Shown here piece after piece: positions 26,421 through 36,015 of a stretch of 56,745 nucleotides of DNA. Numbering within the stretch: the first letter of the stretch is position 1; each line of letters begins with the position of its first letter. Source of the DNA: Actinomycetes bacterium (GTDB lineage Bacteria > Actinomycetota > Acidimicrobiia > Acidimicrobiales > Aldehydirespiratoraceae); assembly GCA_024276355.1 (NCBI GenBank), contig JAJRXJ010000315.1:1-56745 (forward strand), given 5' to 3'. The notes under the pieces are model-generated. The model saw only the letters and a program-made list of their open reading frames with translations. It made no database searches and was not told where the DNA came from. A program made the position numbers and the translations under genes.

Positions 26421-28319
26421 ATGCGTCTGGTATGCCTGCGTCCATGGCCCAATGGCCCGGAACTGAACCTGAACCCGAGGATCACTCTGATCGTCGGGCT
26501 CTTGCCGTTCGAGAGGGTCGAGTTGGTGTCGACCGTTCACAGCATCGCTCTTGGTGAGGTCCCGGTCTGGGAAGGCCGCCTGGAAGTGGCCGGTACAGAA
26601 ATGAACTTCATCGAGTCGGCTGAGGTGGTGGGATTCCGGGCCGACAATGCTCCGGTGATCACAACCGATGAGATCCCGACGATTGTTGCCGAGTCCCTCG
26701 CCGACTCGGAAACACTCACGGCTGACCCTGACGGTTCGGTCGAGGCCGCGCTGAGGAAGTTGGCCGAGATCGAAGATGAGTTGAGTGGGGCCGAGGTATT
26801 GCGCTCCGAACTCCGGGGCAAGGTGGCGTCCGACGCTGCGAACTTCGATGAGAGCGTGTTCGACGAACTTGCCCGAGCCGACGGGGAACTGAAGCGAGCT
26901 GCTGATCTCGCCGAACGCCCGGATCCATGGACCGGTGTGGCAGACCCGGTGCTGAGGTTGCAGCGGGTCGAGGAGCTGCTGTCCGATGTGGAGGCCAGGT
27001 TGACCACCGTCCCCTCCGGCGACCGGGCGGGCCTGGCCCACGCGACGGCGAGGCTCAAGGTTGCTCTCGGAGATGGCGATCTACCGCTCCCCGACGCTGT
27101 TCGCCTGGCCGAACAGTGGCAGATCCTCGAAGAGCGACGCTCTGATTTGTCCCGTCGCTTCCGTTCGCAGGGGTTCGACCATGATGGTGCCCTGGCCAGA
27201 CTCGAGTCGGCCAGGGCCGCTCTTCGTGCAGCAGAACAGGCCGCTACTCCTCGCCACGTGACCCCCGATGAGGATGCCGAGATCGAAAGGATTCACGAGG
27301 CCTGCCTCGGCCTGCGTGACAAGGCCGGCGGGGGGATCAGGAGAGGTGCAGCCCGCAAACGGCTCGAAGAGACACAGGCGGCCCTTGATGCCCTGCTCGA
27401 GTCGATCGGCTACGCGACCTGGTCGCAGTATCGAATGGGAAACGGCATGGTGAAGGTCACCGATGAGGCCATGCGGGAGTTCGAGTTGGCTCGCGCTGAA
27501 CTCGACGGCACGGAGCTCGAATGGGCCGAGCTGCGAACAATGCTCGAGACGGACCCTGATCTGCTCGACACCGAAGCCGAACTGGCATCGGTTCGCAGTG
27601 AGGCGGTTCGGTTGCTCGGCCACGATCCGGGCGGGTCTGATGTGACAACGCGCGCGGCCAGGCTGATAGCGGCGCTGTCAGGTGCGCTGGTTGACGCCTC
27701 ATCATCCCCGGTGGATGCCGGGGAGGCCGCCGACGAACTGAAGGCGACGCTTTCGGATTGCGGGATCACCGGACATCTGGCGGTGTCATCGAAGCGGGGC
27801 ATTCTGGCGCTGGGGGAGTCCTGGCTGGCGGTCCTGAGATCAGCAACTCCGGCGCGCCTTCATCTGGCCATGTTGCAGAGACGTCTCGAGGCGGAACGGG
27901 ATGCGCTCAAGTCGCTCGGAAACACGTCGCGGGTCGACCGTCTCGACCAGCAGCGTCAGACGGTCATCGACGCGGAGAATCTGGTCGCGCCATCCCTTGA
28001 CGCGATGTGCGGGCTTCTCGAGGCCCGAATCGAACTACATGTCCTGGCCACGACCGAACTGGTGATGGCCGAGGAACACGACGCCAACGTTGACCTCATC
28101 GAGGAGATGACATCCGCCAACAGCCGATCCGCTGCTGAGGACCTGCTCCCGGTGGTTGTCATGGTGGGCGATGACGACCCTGCCCTGCTCGATCCGCTGG
28201 TGGAGTTGTCGCGTCTCCGTCAAATAGTCGTGGTGGGTGACGGCGATGCTCTCGTCGACTGGGCACGATGGATCGGTTCCGAGGGCGCTAGCGTCATCGA
28301 TCGGGGTGTTCTGGTCTGA
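26421..28319 (+). CDS. SMC/Rad50-like coiled-coil protein with degenerate nucleotide-binding motifs (pseudo-ATPase candidate)
   Basis: N-terminus MRLVCLRPWPNGPELNLNPRITLIVGLLPFERVELVSTVHSIALGEVP resembles an SMC N-terminus without GKS/T; coiled coil; C-terminus LLPVVVMVGDDDPALLDPLVELSRLRQIVVVGDGDALVDWA. Confidence 0.65.
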   Translation: MRLVCLRPWPNGPELNLNPRITLIVGLLPFERVELVSTVHSIALGEVPVWEGRLEVAGTEMNFIESAEVVGFRADNAPVITTDEIPTIVAESLADSETLTADPDGSVEAALRKLAEIEDELSGAEVLRSELRGKVASDAANFDESVFDELARADGELKRAADLAERPDPWTGVADPVLRLQRVEELLSDVEARLTTVPSGDRAGLAHATARLKVALGDGDLPLPDAVRLAEQWQILEERRSDLSRRFRSQGFDHDGALARLESARAALRAAEQAATPRHVTPDEDAEIERIHEACLGLRDKAGGGIRRGAARKRLEETQAALDALLESIGYATWSQYRMGNGMVKVTDEAMREFELARAELDGTELEWAELRTMLETDPDLLDTEAELASVRSEAVRLLGHDPGGSDVTTRAARLIAALSGALVDASSSPVDAGEAADELKATLSDCGITGHLAVSSKRGILALGESWLAVLRSATPARLHLAMLQRRLEAERDALKSLGNTSRVDRLDQQRQTVIDAENLVAPSLDAMCGLLEARIELHVLATTELVMAEEHDANVDLIEEMTSANSRSAAEDLLPVVVMVGDDDPALLDPLVELSRLRQIVVVGDGDALVDWARWIGSEGASVIDRGVLV

Positions 28320-28364
28320 ACCCGCGATCCCGCGTCGCTGCTCGGCCGATCACCGTGGGCCAAC

Positions 28365-29327
28365 GTGGGGGAGTCAGCAACCGTGAGATGTGGAATCGAT
28401 ATCGGCGGCACCAAGGTCCTTGGAATAGCCGTCGAGTCCAATCCGCTCGAGCCTGCCGCCGAGACGAAAACTCGCACCGTCTACGACAAGGACGTGCTGA
28501 TCGAGTCGATAATCGGGGTCATTACCGGCCTCGAGCATCAGGCCGGCAAGCCAATGGGGTCGATCGGCATCGGGATAGCGGGCATTGTCGATCGACGGGG
28601 CACTCTGCGATACTCGCCGAACATCCCCGGCGTGGTCGACCTGCCCATCCATGAGATCGTTTCAGAGCGTCTCGGCCGACCGATTCGTATCGAAAACGAT
28701 GCCACCACCGCAGCCTGGGCCGAGCACCTGATCGGTGCCGGGGCGGGAAGCGAGAACATGTTGTTCGTGGGTCTCGGCACCGGTATCGGCACAGGGTTCG
28801 TGCTCGACGGCACCCTGCATCGGGGCTGGAACGGATTCTCGGGCGAGTCGGGACACATGACCATCGACAAGAACGGCCCCGTCCATCTCACCGGTGCCCG
28901 CGGTCCTTGGGAGCTGACGGCGTCCGGATCGGGTCTGGCCAGGCTGGCTTCACGATTCGCCTCCGAAGGGAAACTCGACTCGGTGGTGGAACTGGCCGGA
29001 TCGGTCGATGAGATCGACGCTGAACACATTCAGCAGGCTGTTGAGGCGGGGGCAACAGATGTGTTGGACCTGCTGGATGAGTTCGCCATCGATGTGGGGA
29101 TCGGCCTGGCCAATCTCATCCACCTGCTGGACCCGGAGGTGATCGTCATCGGTGGGGGGCTGGTCGATCTCGGTGATCCACTTCTCGGGGCCATTCGACG
29201 TCGAACCGAGTCATTCGTGCTGGGTGGCCGCCATCGGCCGGCAGTCGACATCAGGGCGGCCAAGCTCGGAAGCCGGGCCGGGGCTATCGGGGCTGCCCTT
29301 CTTGCTCCCGATCCGACTCCGGGCTGA
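28365..29327 (+). CDS. ROK-family sugar kinase (glucokinase-like)
   Basis: CGIDIGGTKVLGIAVE; NDATTAAWAEHLIGAGAGSENMLFVGLGTGIGTGFVLDG; GESGHM. Confidence 0.85.
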   Translation: MGESATVRCGIDIGGTKVLGIAVESNPLEPAAETKTRTVYDKDVLIESIIGVITGLEHQAGKPMGSIGIGIAGIVDRRGTLRYSPNIPGVVDLPIHEIVSERLGRPIRIENDATTAAWAEHLIGAGAGSENMLFVGLGTGIGTGFVLDGTLHRGWNGFSGESGHMTIDKNGPVHLTGARGPWELTASGSGLARLASRFASEGKLDSVVELAGSVDEIDAEHIQQAVEAGATDVLDLLDEFAIDVGIGLANLIHLLDPEVIVIGGGLVDLGDPLLGAIRRRTESFVLGGRHRPAVDIRAAKLGSRAGAIGAALLAPDPTPG

Positions 29328-29374
29328 TCAACAAACCGGGGATCCGTGCAGCTCGGTGGCGATAGCGTGACCGA

Positions 29375-30553
29375 ATGGATTTCCGCCGCATAAACGGGCT
29401 CCCGCCCTACGTGTTCACGATCATCGACTCGTTGAAGGTCGAGGCTCGCCGAGCCGGCCGGGATGTGATCGACCTGGGGTTCGGCAACCCCGACCTGCCG
29501 TCCCCCGAGGTGGCGGTGTCGAAACTGTGTGAGTCGGCGGGCAACCCGCGCAATCACAGGTATTCGTCGAGCCGTGGCATCCCGAAGCTTCGCGAGGCAG
29601 TGGCCGGTCTCTACCAGCGGAGGTTCGGGGTCGACGTGGACCCCGAGACCGAAGTGATCCAGACCATCGGTGCGAAGGAAGGGTTCAGCCACCTGATGTG
29701 GGTGCTGCTGCAAGCCGGCGACGCGGTTCTGGTGCCGGCACCCTCATACCCGATCCATCTGTTTGCGCCACTGTTCGCCGGTGCCAACGTGAGAGAGATG
29801 CCTCTCACCAACAACCAGGACGACTTCTTCGACACGCTCACCGAGCGTTTCGAGTATTCCTGGCCCCGCCCCAGGGTGATCGTGTTGTCGTTCCCCCACA
29901 ACCCGACCACCACCTGTGTCGATCTCGACTTCATGCAGCGCGTCGTGGATTTCGCGCGTGAGCGAGAAGTGTTCTTGGTTCATGATTTCGCCTATGCCGA
30001 ACTGGGCTTCGATGGTTTCCGACCCCCATCGATTCTCGAGGCCGAGGGGGCCAAGGAGGTGGCTGTCGAGCTCTACTCCATGACCAAGAGCTTCTCGATG
30101 GCCGGTTGGCGCATCGCCTACATGGTCGGCAACGCGGAGGTGGTGGCCGCCCTGGCGAAGCTCAAGTCGTATCTCGACTACGGCACCTTCCAGCCGATCC
30201 AGATCGCAGCCACCGTGACCCTGAACGAGGCCGTCGATTATCCGGCCGAGGTTGGTGAGATCTACCAGAGACGCCGCGACACCCTGTGTGATGGCCTGGA
30301 GCGGATCGGATGGCACATCGACCCTCCGATGGGGACCATGTTCGCTTGGGCTCCGATCCCGGAGCAGTACTCCCACATGGGATCGGTGGAGTTCGCGTCG
30401 ATGCTGGTGAGAGAGGCCGATGTGGCCACTTCCCCGGGGGTGGGTTTCGGACCCGGTGGCGAAGGGTTCGTACGGTTCGCCCTCATCGAGAACGAGCAGA
30501 GAATCAATCAGGCGGTGCGCAACCTCCGGGGCACGCTCGACCTGCTCGGCTGA
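29375..30553 (+). CDS. Class I/II aminotransferase (AlaC/YfdZ-like)
   Basis: MDFRRINGLPPYVFTIIDSLKVEARRAGRDVIDLGFGNPDLPSP...SFPHNPTTTCVDLDF...YSMTKSFSMAGWRIAYMVGN. Confidence 0.9.
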   Translation: MDFRRINGLPPYVFTIIDSLKVEARRAGRDVIDLGFGNPDLPSPEVAVSKLCESAGNPRNHRYSSSRGIPKLREAVAGLYQRRFGVDVDPETEVIQTIGAKEGFSHLMWVLLQAGDAVLVPAPSYPIHLFAPLFAGANVREMPLTNNQDDFFDTLTERFEYSWPRPRVIVLSFPHNPTTTCVDLDFMQRVVDFAREREVFLVHDFAYAELGFDGFRPPSILEAEGAKEVAVELYSMTKSFSMAGWRIAYMVGNAEVVAALAKLKSYLDYGTFQPIQIAATVTLNEAVDYPAEVGEIYQRRRDTLCDGLERIGWHIDPPMGTMFAWAPIPEQYSHMGSVEFASMLVREADVATSPGVGFGPGGEGFVRFALIENEQRINQAVRNLRGTLDLLG

Positions 30554-30556
30554 TCA

Positions 30557-32038
30557 TCAAACCGAATGGTCCCAGTCGAGCGACCTCTTCAGGGCCCGGC
30601 TCCAATTGGTGTGGAGCGCGTCGGCTGACTCGCGATCGTCGTTGGGCGTGAACTCGGCGTCGGCATCCCACTTGGATGCCAGCTCGTTGGTGTCCGACCA
30701 GATTCCTTCCGCCAGTCCCGCCAGATAGGCCGCGCCCATTGCGGTGGTCTCCTGGATGCTCGATCTGATCACCGGCACACCGAGCTGGTCGGCCTGGAAC
30801 TGAAGCAGGAAGTCCATGACCGAGGCACCGCCGTCGACACGAAGGTCGGTCACCGAGGTGCCACTGGCTGAACTCATGGCGTCGACCACGTCGCGGCTCT
30901 GGTAGGCGATCGCCTCAACGGTGGCCCGCACGATCTCAGCCCGGCCGGTGCCGCGTGTGATCCCGATGATGGTGCCGCGTGCCCGGGCATCCCACCATGG
31001 GCTCCCGAGCCCGGCAAGAGCGGGTACGAACACGACCCCACCGGTGTCGGGCACGGATTCAGCCAATGGCCCGGTGTCGGATGCCTGTTCGATGATGCCC
31101 AGCCCGTCGCGCAGCCACTGGATGGCTGCGCCGGTCGCGAATATGGCGCCCTCGTACGCGTAGTTGGTGGTGGTTTCGTCCCCGCCGATGGTCCATGCCA
31201 CGGTGGTCAGCAGTCCCTCGACCGGCGGAGGGCAGCTCCGGCCGACGTTCATCAGGACAAACGAACCGGTCCCGTAGGTGTTCTTGGCCTGACCGGGGGA
31301 GAAGCAGGCTTGGCCGAACAACGCTGCCTGCTGGTCGCCGGCGACCCCGCTCACGGGTATCCCGGCCCCGGTGGGAATCTCGGATGTGGTCACGCCGAAA
31401 CGGCCCGACGAGGGTCGGACCTCGGGCAGACATGATCGGGGAACACCGAGCATCTCGCACAGGTCGTCGTCCCATGCGAGTCGGTGGATGTCGAACAACA
31501 ACGTTCGGCTGGCATTGCTGGTGTCGGTGAGGTGGGCCCCGCCGGTGAGATTCCAGATCAACCAGGAGTCGATGGTGCCGAACGCCAGGTGTTGATCAGA
31601 TGTGACACCTCCTTCGTTGAGCAACCATTCGAGCTTCGTGCCGGAGAAGTACGGATCGAGAACCAAGCCGGTTCTGTCCCGGACGAGATCAAGGTGTCCC
31701 CGCTCGGTGAGTTGCTCACATCGGCTGGCCGTGCGGCGGTCCTGCCATACGATCGCCCGATGGAGCGGGCGGCCGGTTCGCTTGTCCCAGACGACGACGG
31801 TTTCGCGTTGGTCGGTGATGCCGATGGCCGCGATCGGTTCGCTGATGGTCGCGGTGATTTCGGCCAACGTGGCCAGCACGGCCTGCCATATTTCGTCGGC
31901 ATCGTGCTCCACCCAGCCTGGTCGGGGGAAGTGTTGGGTGAACTCGCGGTAGGCAAAACCGACGGGTCGGCCGTGTTCGTTCACCGCGAACGACCTGACC
32001 CCGGTCGTGCCGGCATCTATGGCTATGACGATTCCCAT
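30557..32038 (-). CDS. glpK: Glycerol kinase
   Basis: IVIAIDAGTTGVRSFAV; AIVWQDRRTASRCEQL; GVAGDQQAALFGQACFSPGQAKNTYGTGSFVLMN; DGGASVMDFLLQFQAD. Confidence 0.92.
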   Translation of the reverse strand: MGIVIAIDAGTTGVRSFAVNEHGRPVGFAYREFTQHFPRPGWVEHDADEIWQAVLATLAEITATISEPIAAIGITDQRETVVVWDKRTGRPLHRAIVWQDRRTASRCEQLTERGHLDLVRDRTGLVLDPYFSGTKLEWLLNEGGVTSDQHLAFGTIDSWLIWNLTGGAHLTDTSNASRTLLFDIHRLAWDDDLCEMLGVPRSCLPEVRPSSGRFGVTTSEIPTGAGIPVSGVAGDQQAALFGQACFSPGQAKNTYGTGSFVLMNVGRSCPPPVEGLLTTVAWTIGGDETTTNYAYEGAIFATGAAIQWLRDGLGIIEQASDTGPLAESVPDTGGVVFVPALAGLGSPWWDARARGTIIGITRGTGRAEIVRATVEAIAYQSRDVVDAMSSASGTSVTDLRVDGGASVMDFLLQFQADQLGVPVIRSSIQETTAMGAAYLAGLAEGIWSDTNELASKWDADAEFTPNDDRESADALHTNWSRALKRSLDWDHSV

Positions 32039-32120
32039 TGCGGTCCGACAATAACCGGCCAAGCGCCATGTGTCGGCATACGATGACGGCTCCGTTCGAG
32101 ATGGACCATCTGGGGGACCG

Positions 32121-33149
32121 ATGCGTGTTGGAGTACTCACCGGCGGGGGCGACTGCCCCGGGCTGAACGCTGTCATTCGGGCGGTGGTCAGGAGGGCCGA
32201 GCGGGGCTTCGGGGATGAGGTGATCGGCTTCGTCGACGGGTATCGGGGGCTCATCGACGATGAATGGATGCCTCTGGATGTGGGTTCATGTCGGGGGATA
32301 CTTCCAAGAGGCGGAACCATCATCGGTACCTCCAGGATCCAGCCCTACATGTTCGACGACGGCGTGGACCGGGCCCGGGCCACCATGGCACTCCACGACA
32401 TCGACTCCCTGATCGTGATTGGTGGTGAGGGAACGCTGTCGGCGGCCAGCCGCCTCGACTCTGAGGGTTTCAGGGTGGTCGGGGTGCCCAAGACGATCGA
32501 CAACGACATCGGGGGCACCGACATGACCTTCGGTTTCGACACCGCGGTGCAGATCGCCACCGATGCGATCGACCGGCTCCACACCACCGCCGAGTCACAC
32601 GACAGGGTGATCGTGGTGGAGGTCATGGGCCGCCATGTCGGCCACATCGCCACGTGGGCCGGGATTGCGGGCGGGGCCACGGTGATTCTTGTTCCGGAGG
32701 AACCATTCGATATTGCCAAGGTCTGCGACTCGCTCCACCGGCGTCATGCCAAGGGGCGCTACGCGTCGATTGTCGTGGTTGCCGAAGGGGCCCGACCCGC
32801 CGAGGGCACGTTTGAGCTTGCCGAGCCCAGCCTCGACGAATACGGCCACCAGAGACTGGGTGGAATAGCCAACGTGGTGGCATCCGAGATCGAAGCCCGT
32901 ACGGGCTACGAAACGAGGGTCACAATCCTCGGATACGTCCAACGTGGCGGCACCCCGACGGCCTTCGACAGGGTCCTTTCCACCAGGTTCGGTGTGGAGG
33001 CCATGAACGCGGCCCACGAGTCCGACACCGGCAAGATGGTGGCGCTCGACGGTGGCGTGGTCGTCCGCAAGCCCTTCGCCGACTGCATCGCCGATCTCAA
33101 GGTGGTCCCACCGGCCCTGCTGGAGGTCTCCCACACGTTCACCGCCTGA
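32121..33149 (+). CDS. pfkA: 6-phosphofructokinase
   Basis: MRVGVLTGGGDCPGLNAVIRAVV; VIGGEGTLSAA; VPKTIDNDIGGTDMTFGFDTAV. Confidence 0.93.
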   Translation: MRVGVLTGGGDCPGLNAVIRAVVRRAERGFGDEVIGFVDGYRGLIDDEWMPLDVGSCRGILPRGGTIIGTSRIQPYMFDDGVDRARATMALHDIDSLIVIGGEGTLSAASRLDSEGFRVVGVPKTIDNDIGGTDMTFGFDTAVQIATDAIDRLHTTAESHDRVIVVEVMGRHVGHIATWAGIAGGATVILVPEEPFDIAKVCDSLHRRHAKGRYASIVVVAEGARPAEGTFELAEPSLDEYGHQRLGGIANVVASEIEARTGYETRVTILGYVQRGGTPTAFDRVLSTRFGVEAMNAAHESDTGKMVALDGGVVVRKPFADCIADLKVVPPALLEVSHTFTA

Positions 33150-33169
33150 CGGCGGCCCGGTCGTCGGAC

Positions 33170-33859
33170 TTAGGGGGTGGTGGTCGAGTCGGGCTGAAGC
33201 GAGGTGGTCGTGGTGGTGGTCGTGTTGGGGGGTACGAATTCGGGGTCGAAACGGTCGTAGTCCGACCTCGACACGGGTGCGCCCACCTCGGTGTCTCCGT
33301 GGTTGGTCGGGATGGTCACCTGGTCGCCGTTGATGAGGATCTGGACCCGGTTGATGCCGGGCATGGCGGTGGCGGTCCACACCAGCTGGGCGGCCACCTC
33401 GATGAGGTCGCCTTCGTACGGTTGATCGCTGGGCAATCCCTCGGGAGTGAGGTTCACGAGGTTGATGATCGCCATGTCCCCCGAGACCGATGCGTCGAGC
33501 AACTCGAATTCGGTGAGGGTGGTGATGTAGTTCGCGGCTTCCTCGTCGGTGGTGACAGCTCCCTCCCCGAACAGTCGACTGATCACATCGGTGATGGTCG
33601 GGTTCAAGGGGACCTCGCGTTGGACCTCGACAACCGTGGCTCGGGTGGTCTCGGCTTGCCGGGTGAGCAGATAGATGGATGCCAGCGTGGTGATCGGAGC
33701 CTGAATGGTGGTGGTGGTGGTGGTGAAGTCGGGGCGGAGGCTCTCGGGCAACGAGTCTGATGGAATCACCTGGGCAGCATTGTCGCTCGGGATCGAACAC
33801 GCGCCGGCCAACAGGGCAATCACGGCAACCCCGGATGCGAGGCGGAATCGGATGCTCAT
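33170..33859 (-). CDS. GerMN-domain lipoprotein (LpqB-like, lacking the beta-propeller part)
   Basis: Lipobox IALLAGACS; Thr-rich tracts; position after mtrAB-like genes; ATGA overlap with the kinase gene. Confidence 0.75.
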   Translation of the reverse strand: MSIRFRLASGVAVIALLAGACSIPSDNAAQVIPSDSLPESLRPDFTTTTTTIQAPITTLASIYLLTRQAETTRATVVEVQREVPLNPTITDVISRLFGEGAVTTDEEAANYITTLTEFELLDASVSGDMAIINLVNLTPEGLPSDQPYEGDLIEVAAQLVWTATAMPGINRVQILINGDQVTIPTNHGDTEVGAPVSRSDYDRFDPEFVPPNTTTTTTTSLQPDSTTTP

Positions 33860-35262
33860 TCGTTGATCTCCCCAAACGGCAACATCACCACGAAACGTGC
33901 CCCCGGTTTACCGTCTCGGCGGTCTTCGACCCAGATTCGCCCGCCGTGCAGTCCGACGTGTTCGGCGACCAGCGATAGACCGAGCCCGGAGCCGGTGTCC
34001 TGGCCTCGCCGTCCGCCGGCACTCCCGCGTGAGAATCGGTCGAAGATCACGAATCTCTCACGGGCCGGCACGCCGGGGCCGTTGTCCTCGACGGCCAGAA
34101 GGATCGAGTTGTCGACGCGATCGAGGGAGACAGTGATTTCGCCGTCGCCGTACTTGGCAGCGTTGTCGATCAGGTTGGCGAGCACCTGGGCCAGGCGTCG
34201 TTTGTCGGCAACCACGATTGTCGATTGTGCGTCGAGAGAGGTCTGCACCACTGTGTCGGGCCTCGACGAGTGGGATATTGCCTGGCGCACGAATTCAGAG
34301 AAATCGATTTCTTCCGCCTGAAGTGAGGCCGAGCCGACGTCGTATCTGCTGATCTCGAGAAGATCCTCGACGAGGCGGGTGAAACGTTTGACGTCGTCGG
34401 TGAGCAGGTCGAGCGCTGTTCGGCTGCGTTCGTTGAGTTCGTCCCTGTTGTTGTTGAGCACCTCGACGGACGCGTTGAGGGTCATGAGCGGGCTGCGCAG
34501 CTCGTGGCTGACCTCGGATGCAAACCGCGAATCGCGCTGGATACGGTCTTCGAGCGCACCAGCCATCTCGTTGAACGACGCGGTGAGGGAGGCGAGATCG
34601 GCGTCGGCGGGAGGCTCGAGGCGAGTGTCGAGTTCACCCGCGGCGAGCGACTCGGCGGCCGCGCGAACGTCGGCCAAGGGTGTGAGGGTGCGGCGTGACG
34701 CCCACCAACCGACCGAGGCCGCGAGGACGGTCGAGGCCGCGGCGACGCCGGAGACGATGAGCCCCAAGGCACTGAGGGTGGCCTCGATGTCGTCGAGAAA
34801 TATCGCTTCGAAATAGGCAGCGTCGCGGTTGGGCAGGGGAATCCCGGTGATCACGGCGGGGCGACCGTCGAGATCAGTACGTATGGTGCCCGCCTCGGAG
34901 CTCGACACGATCTCCAGCAACGAGGGGGGGACGTTGTCGCTGTTGAACACCTGGGTGTCGGAGGCTGTCCAGTCGTCGCCGAACCGCAGCAGGGGATAGG
35001 CACCCTTGGTGGTGCTCAGAGAATCGATGATGGCGCCGAGGCCCTCAGCGTCGATCTCGGGTGTGAGACGGGCCTGCACCCTCCGGCCATTGGCGGTGAC
35101 CACCCGGAACGCGGTCTGCTCACGCGTCTCAAGAAGATTCTGTCGGGTGAGGGTGAGGGTTGCGAGCGCGATGGTGGCCGAGAGCAGCAGTCCGCCGAAC
35201 GCGAAAAAGAGGGTGAGACGGGCCCTCAGCCCCAAGCGTTCGAAATGGGGGCGCAGCTTCAT
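33856..35262 (-). CDS. mtrB: MtrB-like sensor histidine kinase
   Basis: HAMP-like region; SEVSHELRSPLMTL; LANLIDNAAKYGDGEI; VEDNGPGVP; GSGLGLSLV. Confidence 0.85.
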   Translation of the reverse strand: MKLRPHFERLGLRARLTLFFAFGGLLLSATIALATLTLTRQNLLETREQTAFRVVTANGRRVQARLTPEIDAEGLGAIIDSLSTTKGAYPLLRFGDDWTASDTQVFNSDNVPPSLLEIVSSSEAGTIRTDLDGRPAVITGIPLPNRDAAYFEAIFLDDIEATLSALGLIVSGVAAASTVLAASVGWWASRRTLTPLADVRAAAESLAAGELDTRLEPPADADLASLTASFNEMAGALEDRIQRDSRFASEVSHELRSPLMTLNASVEVLNNNRDELNERSRTALDLLTDDVKRFTRLVEDLLEISRYDVGSASLQAEEIDFSEFVRQAISHSSRPDTVVQTSLDAQSTIVVADKRRLAQVLANLIDNAAKYGDGEITVSLDRVDNSILLAVEDNGPGVPARERFVIFDRFSRGSAGGRRGQDTGSGLGLSLVAEHVGLHGGRIWVEDRRDGKPGARFVVMLPFGEINE

Positions 35263-35280
35263 CGGATCATCGACCTGCGC

Positions 35281-35961
35281 TCAGGCCTGCAACTTGTAGC
35301 CCAATCCTCGCACGGTCACCACATGGCGGGGATTGGCAGCGTCGGACTCGATCTTCGTTCGTAGCCGACGAATATGAACATCGACGAGGCGACCGTCGCC
35401 GAAGTACCCGTAACCCCAGACCTTCTCGAGGAGAACCTCGCGACTGAAGACCCGTCCGGGATTCGATGCCAACTCGACCAGAAGACGGAACTCGGTCTTG
35501 GTGAGGTGGAGCTCGGTTCCGGCAAGACGGACGACACCCTCATCAGGGATTATCTCGAGATCGCCAAAAACCATGTGGCGACTACCGGCGTCGCTGGAAC
35601 GCACGCGACGCAGCAGCGCCCTGATGCGGGCCGACAGCTCCTTGGGAGCGAACGGTTTGGTGAGGTAGTCGTCGGCACCGGCTTCGAGACCGGCCACCAC
35701 ATCGTGGGTGTCGATGCGTGCGGTGACCATGACGATGGGTACATCGCTGACCCTTCGAATGGCCCGGCACACGTCGAACCCGTCGATGCCCGGAAGCATG
35801 ATGTCGATGAGGACGACATCGGCGGGCTCGCGTGTGAACGCGTTGAGTGCGTCCTCTCCGGACGCGGCTTCTTCGACCACCCACCCCTCATCTTCGAGAG
35901 CGAGTTTCACCGAAGTTCGGATTCTCTCATCGTCTTCGACTGTCAGGATTCGTGTACCCAC
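35281..35961 (-). CDS. mtrA: MtrA-like OmpR-family response regulator
   Basis: ILTVEDDERIRTSVKLAL; VVLIDIMLPGIDGFDVCR; LTKPFAPKELSARIRALLRR; REVLLEKVWGYGYFGDGRLVDVHIRRLRTKIE. Confidence 0.88.
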   Translation of the reverse strand: MGTRILTVEDDERIRTSVKLALEDEGWVVEEAASGEDALNAFTREPADVVLIDIMLPGIDGFDVCRAIRRVSDVPIVMVTARIDTHDVVAGLEAGADDYLTKPFAPKELSARIRALLRRVRSSDAGSRHMVFGDLEIIPDEGVVRLAGTELHLTKTEFRLLVELASNPGRVFSREVLLEKVWGYGYFGDGRLVDVHIRRLRTKIESDAANPRHVVTVRGLGYKLQA

Positions 35962-36015
35962 AACTGCGATGCTGCCAGAAATCGGGGCCGATGGGGCGCC
36001 ATCTCCCCAATTGGA

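Noticed and set aside
30557-32323. Upstream extension of glycerol kinase ORF
   Set aside because: Extension reads through pfkA antisense; conserved kinase start is at 32038.
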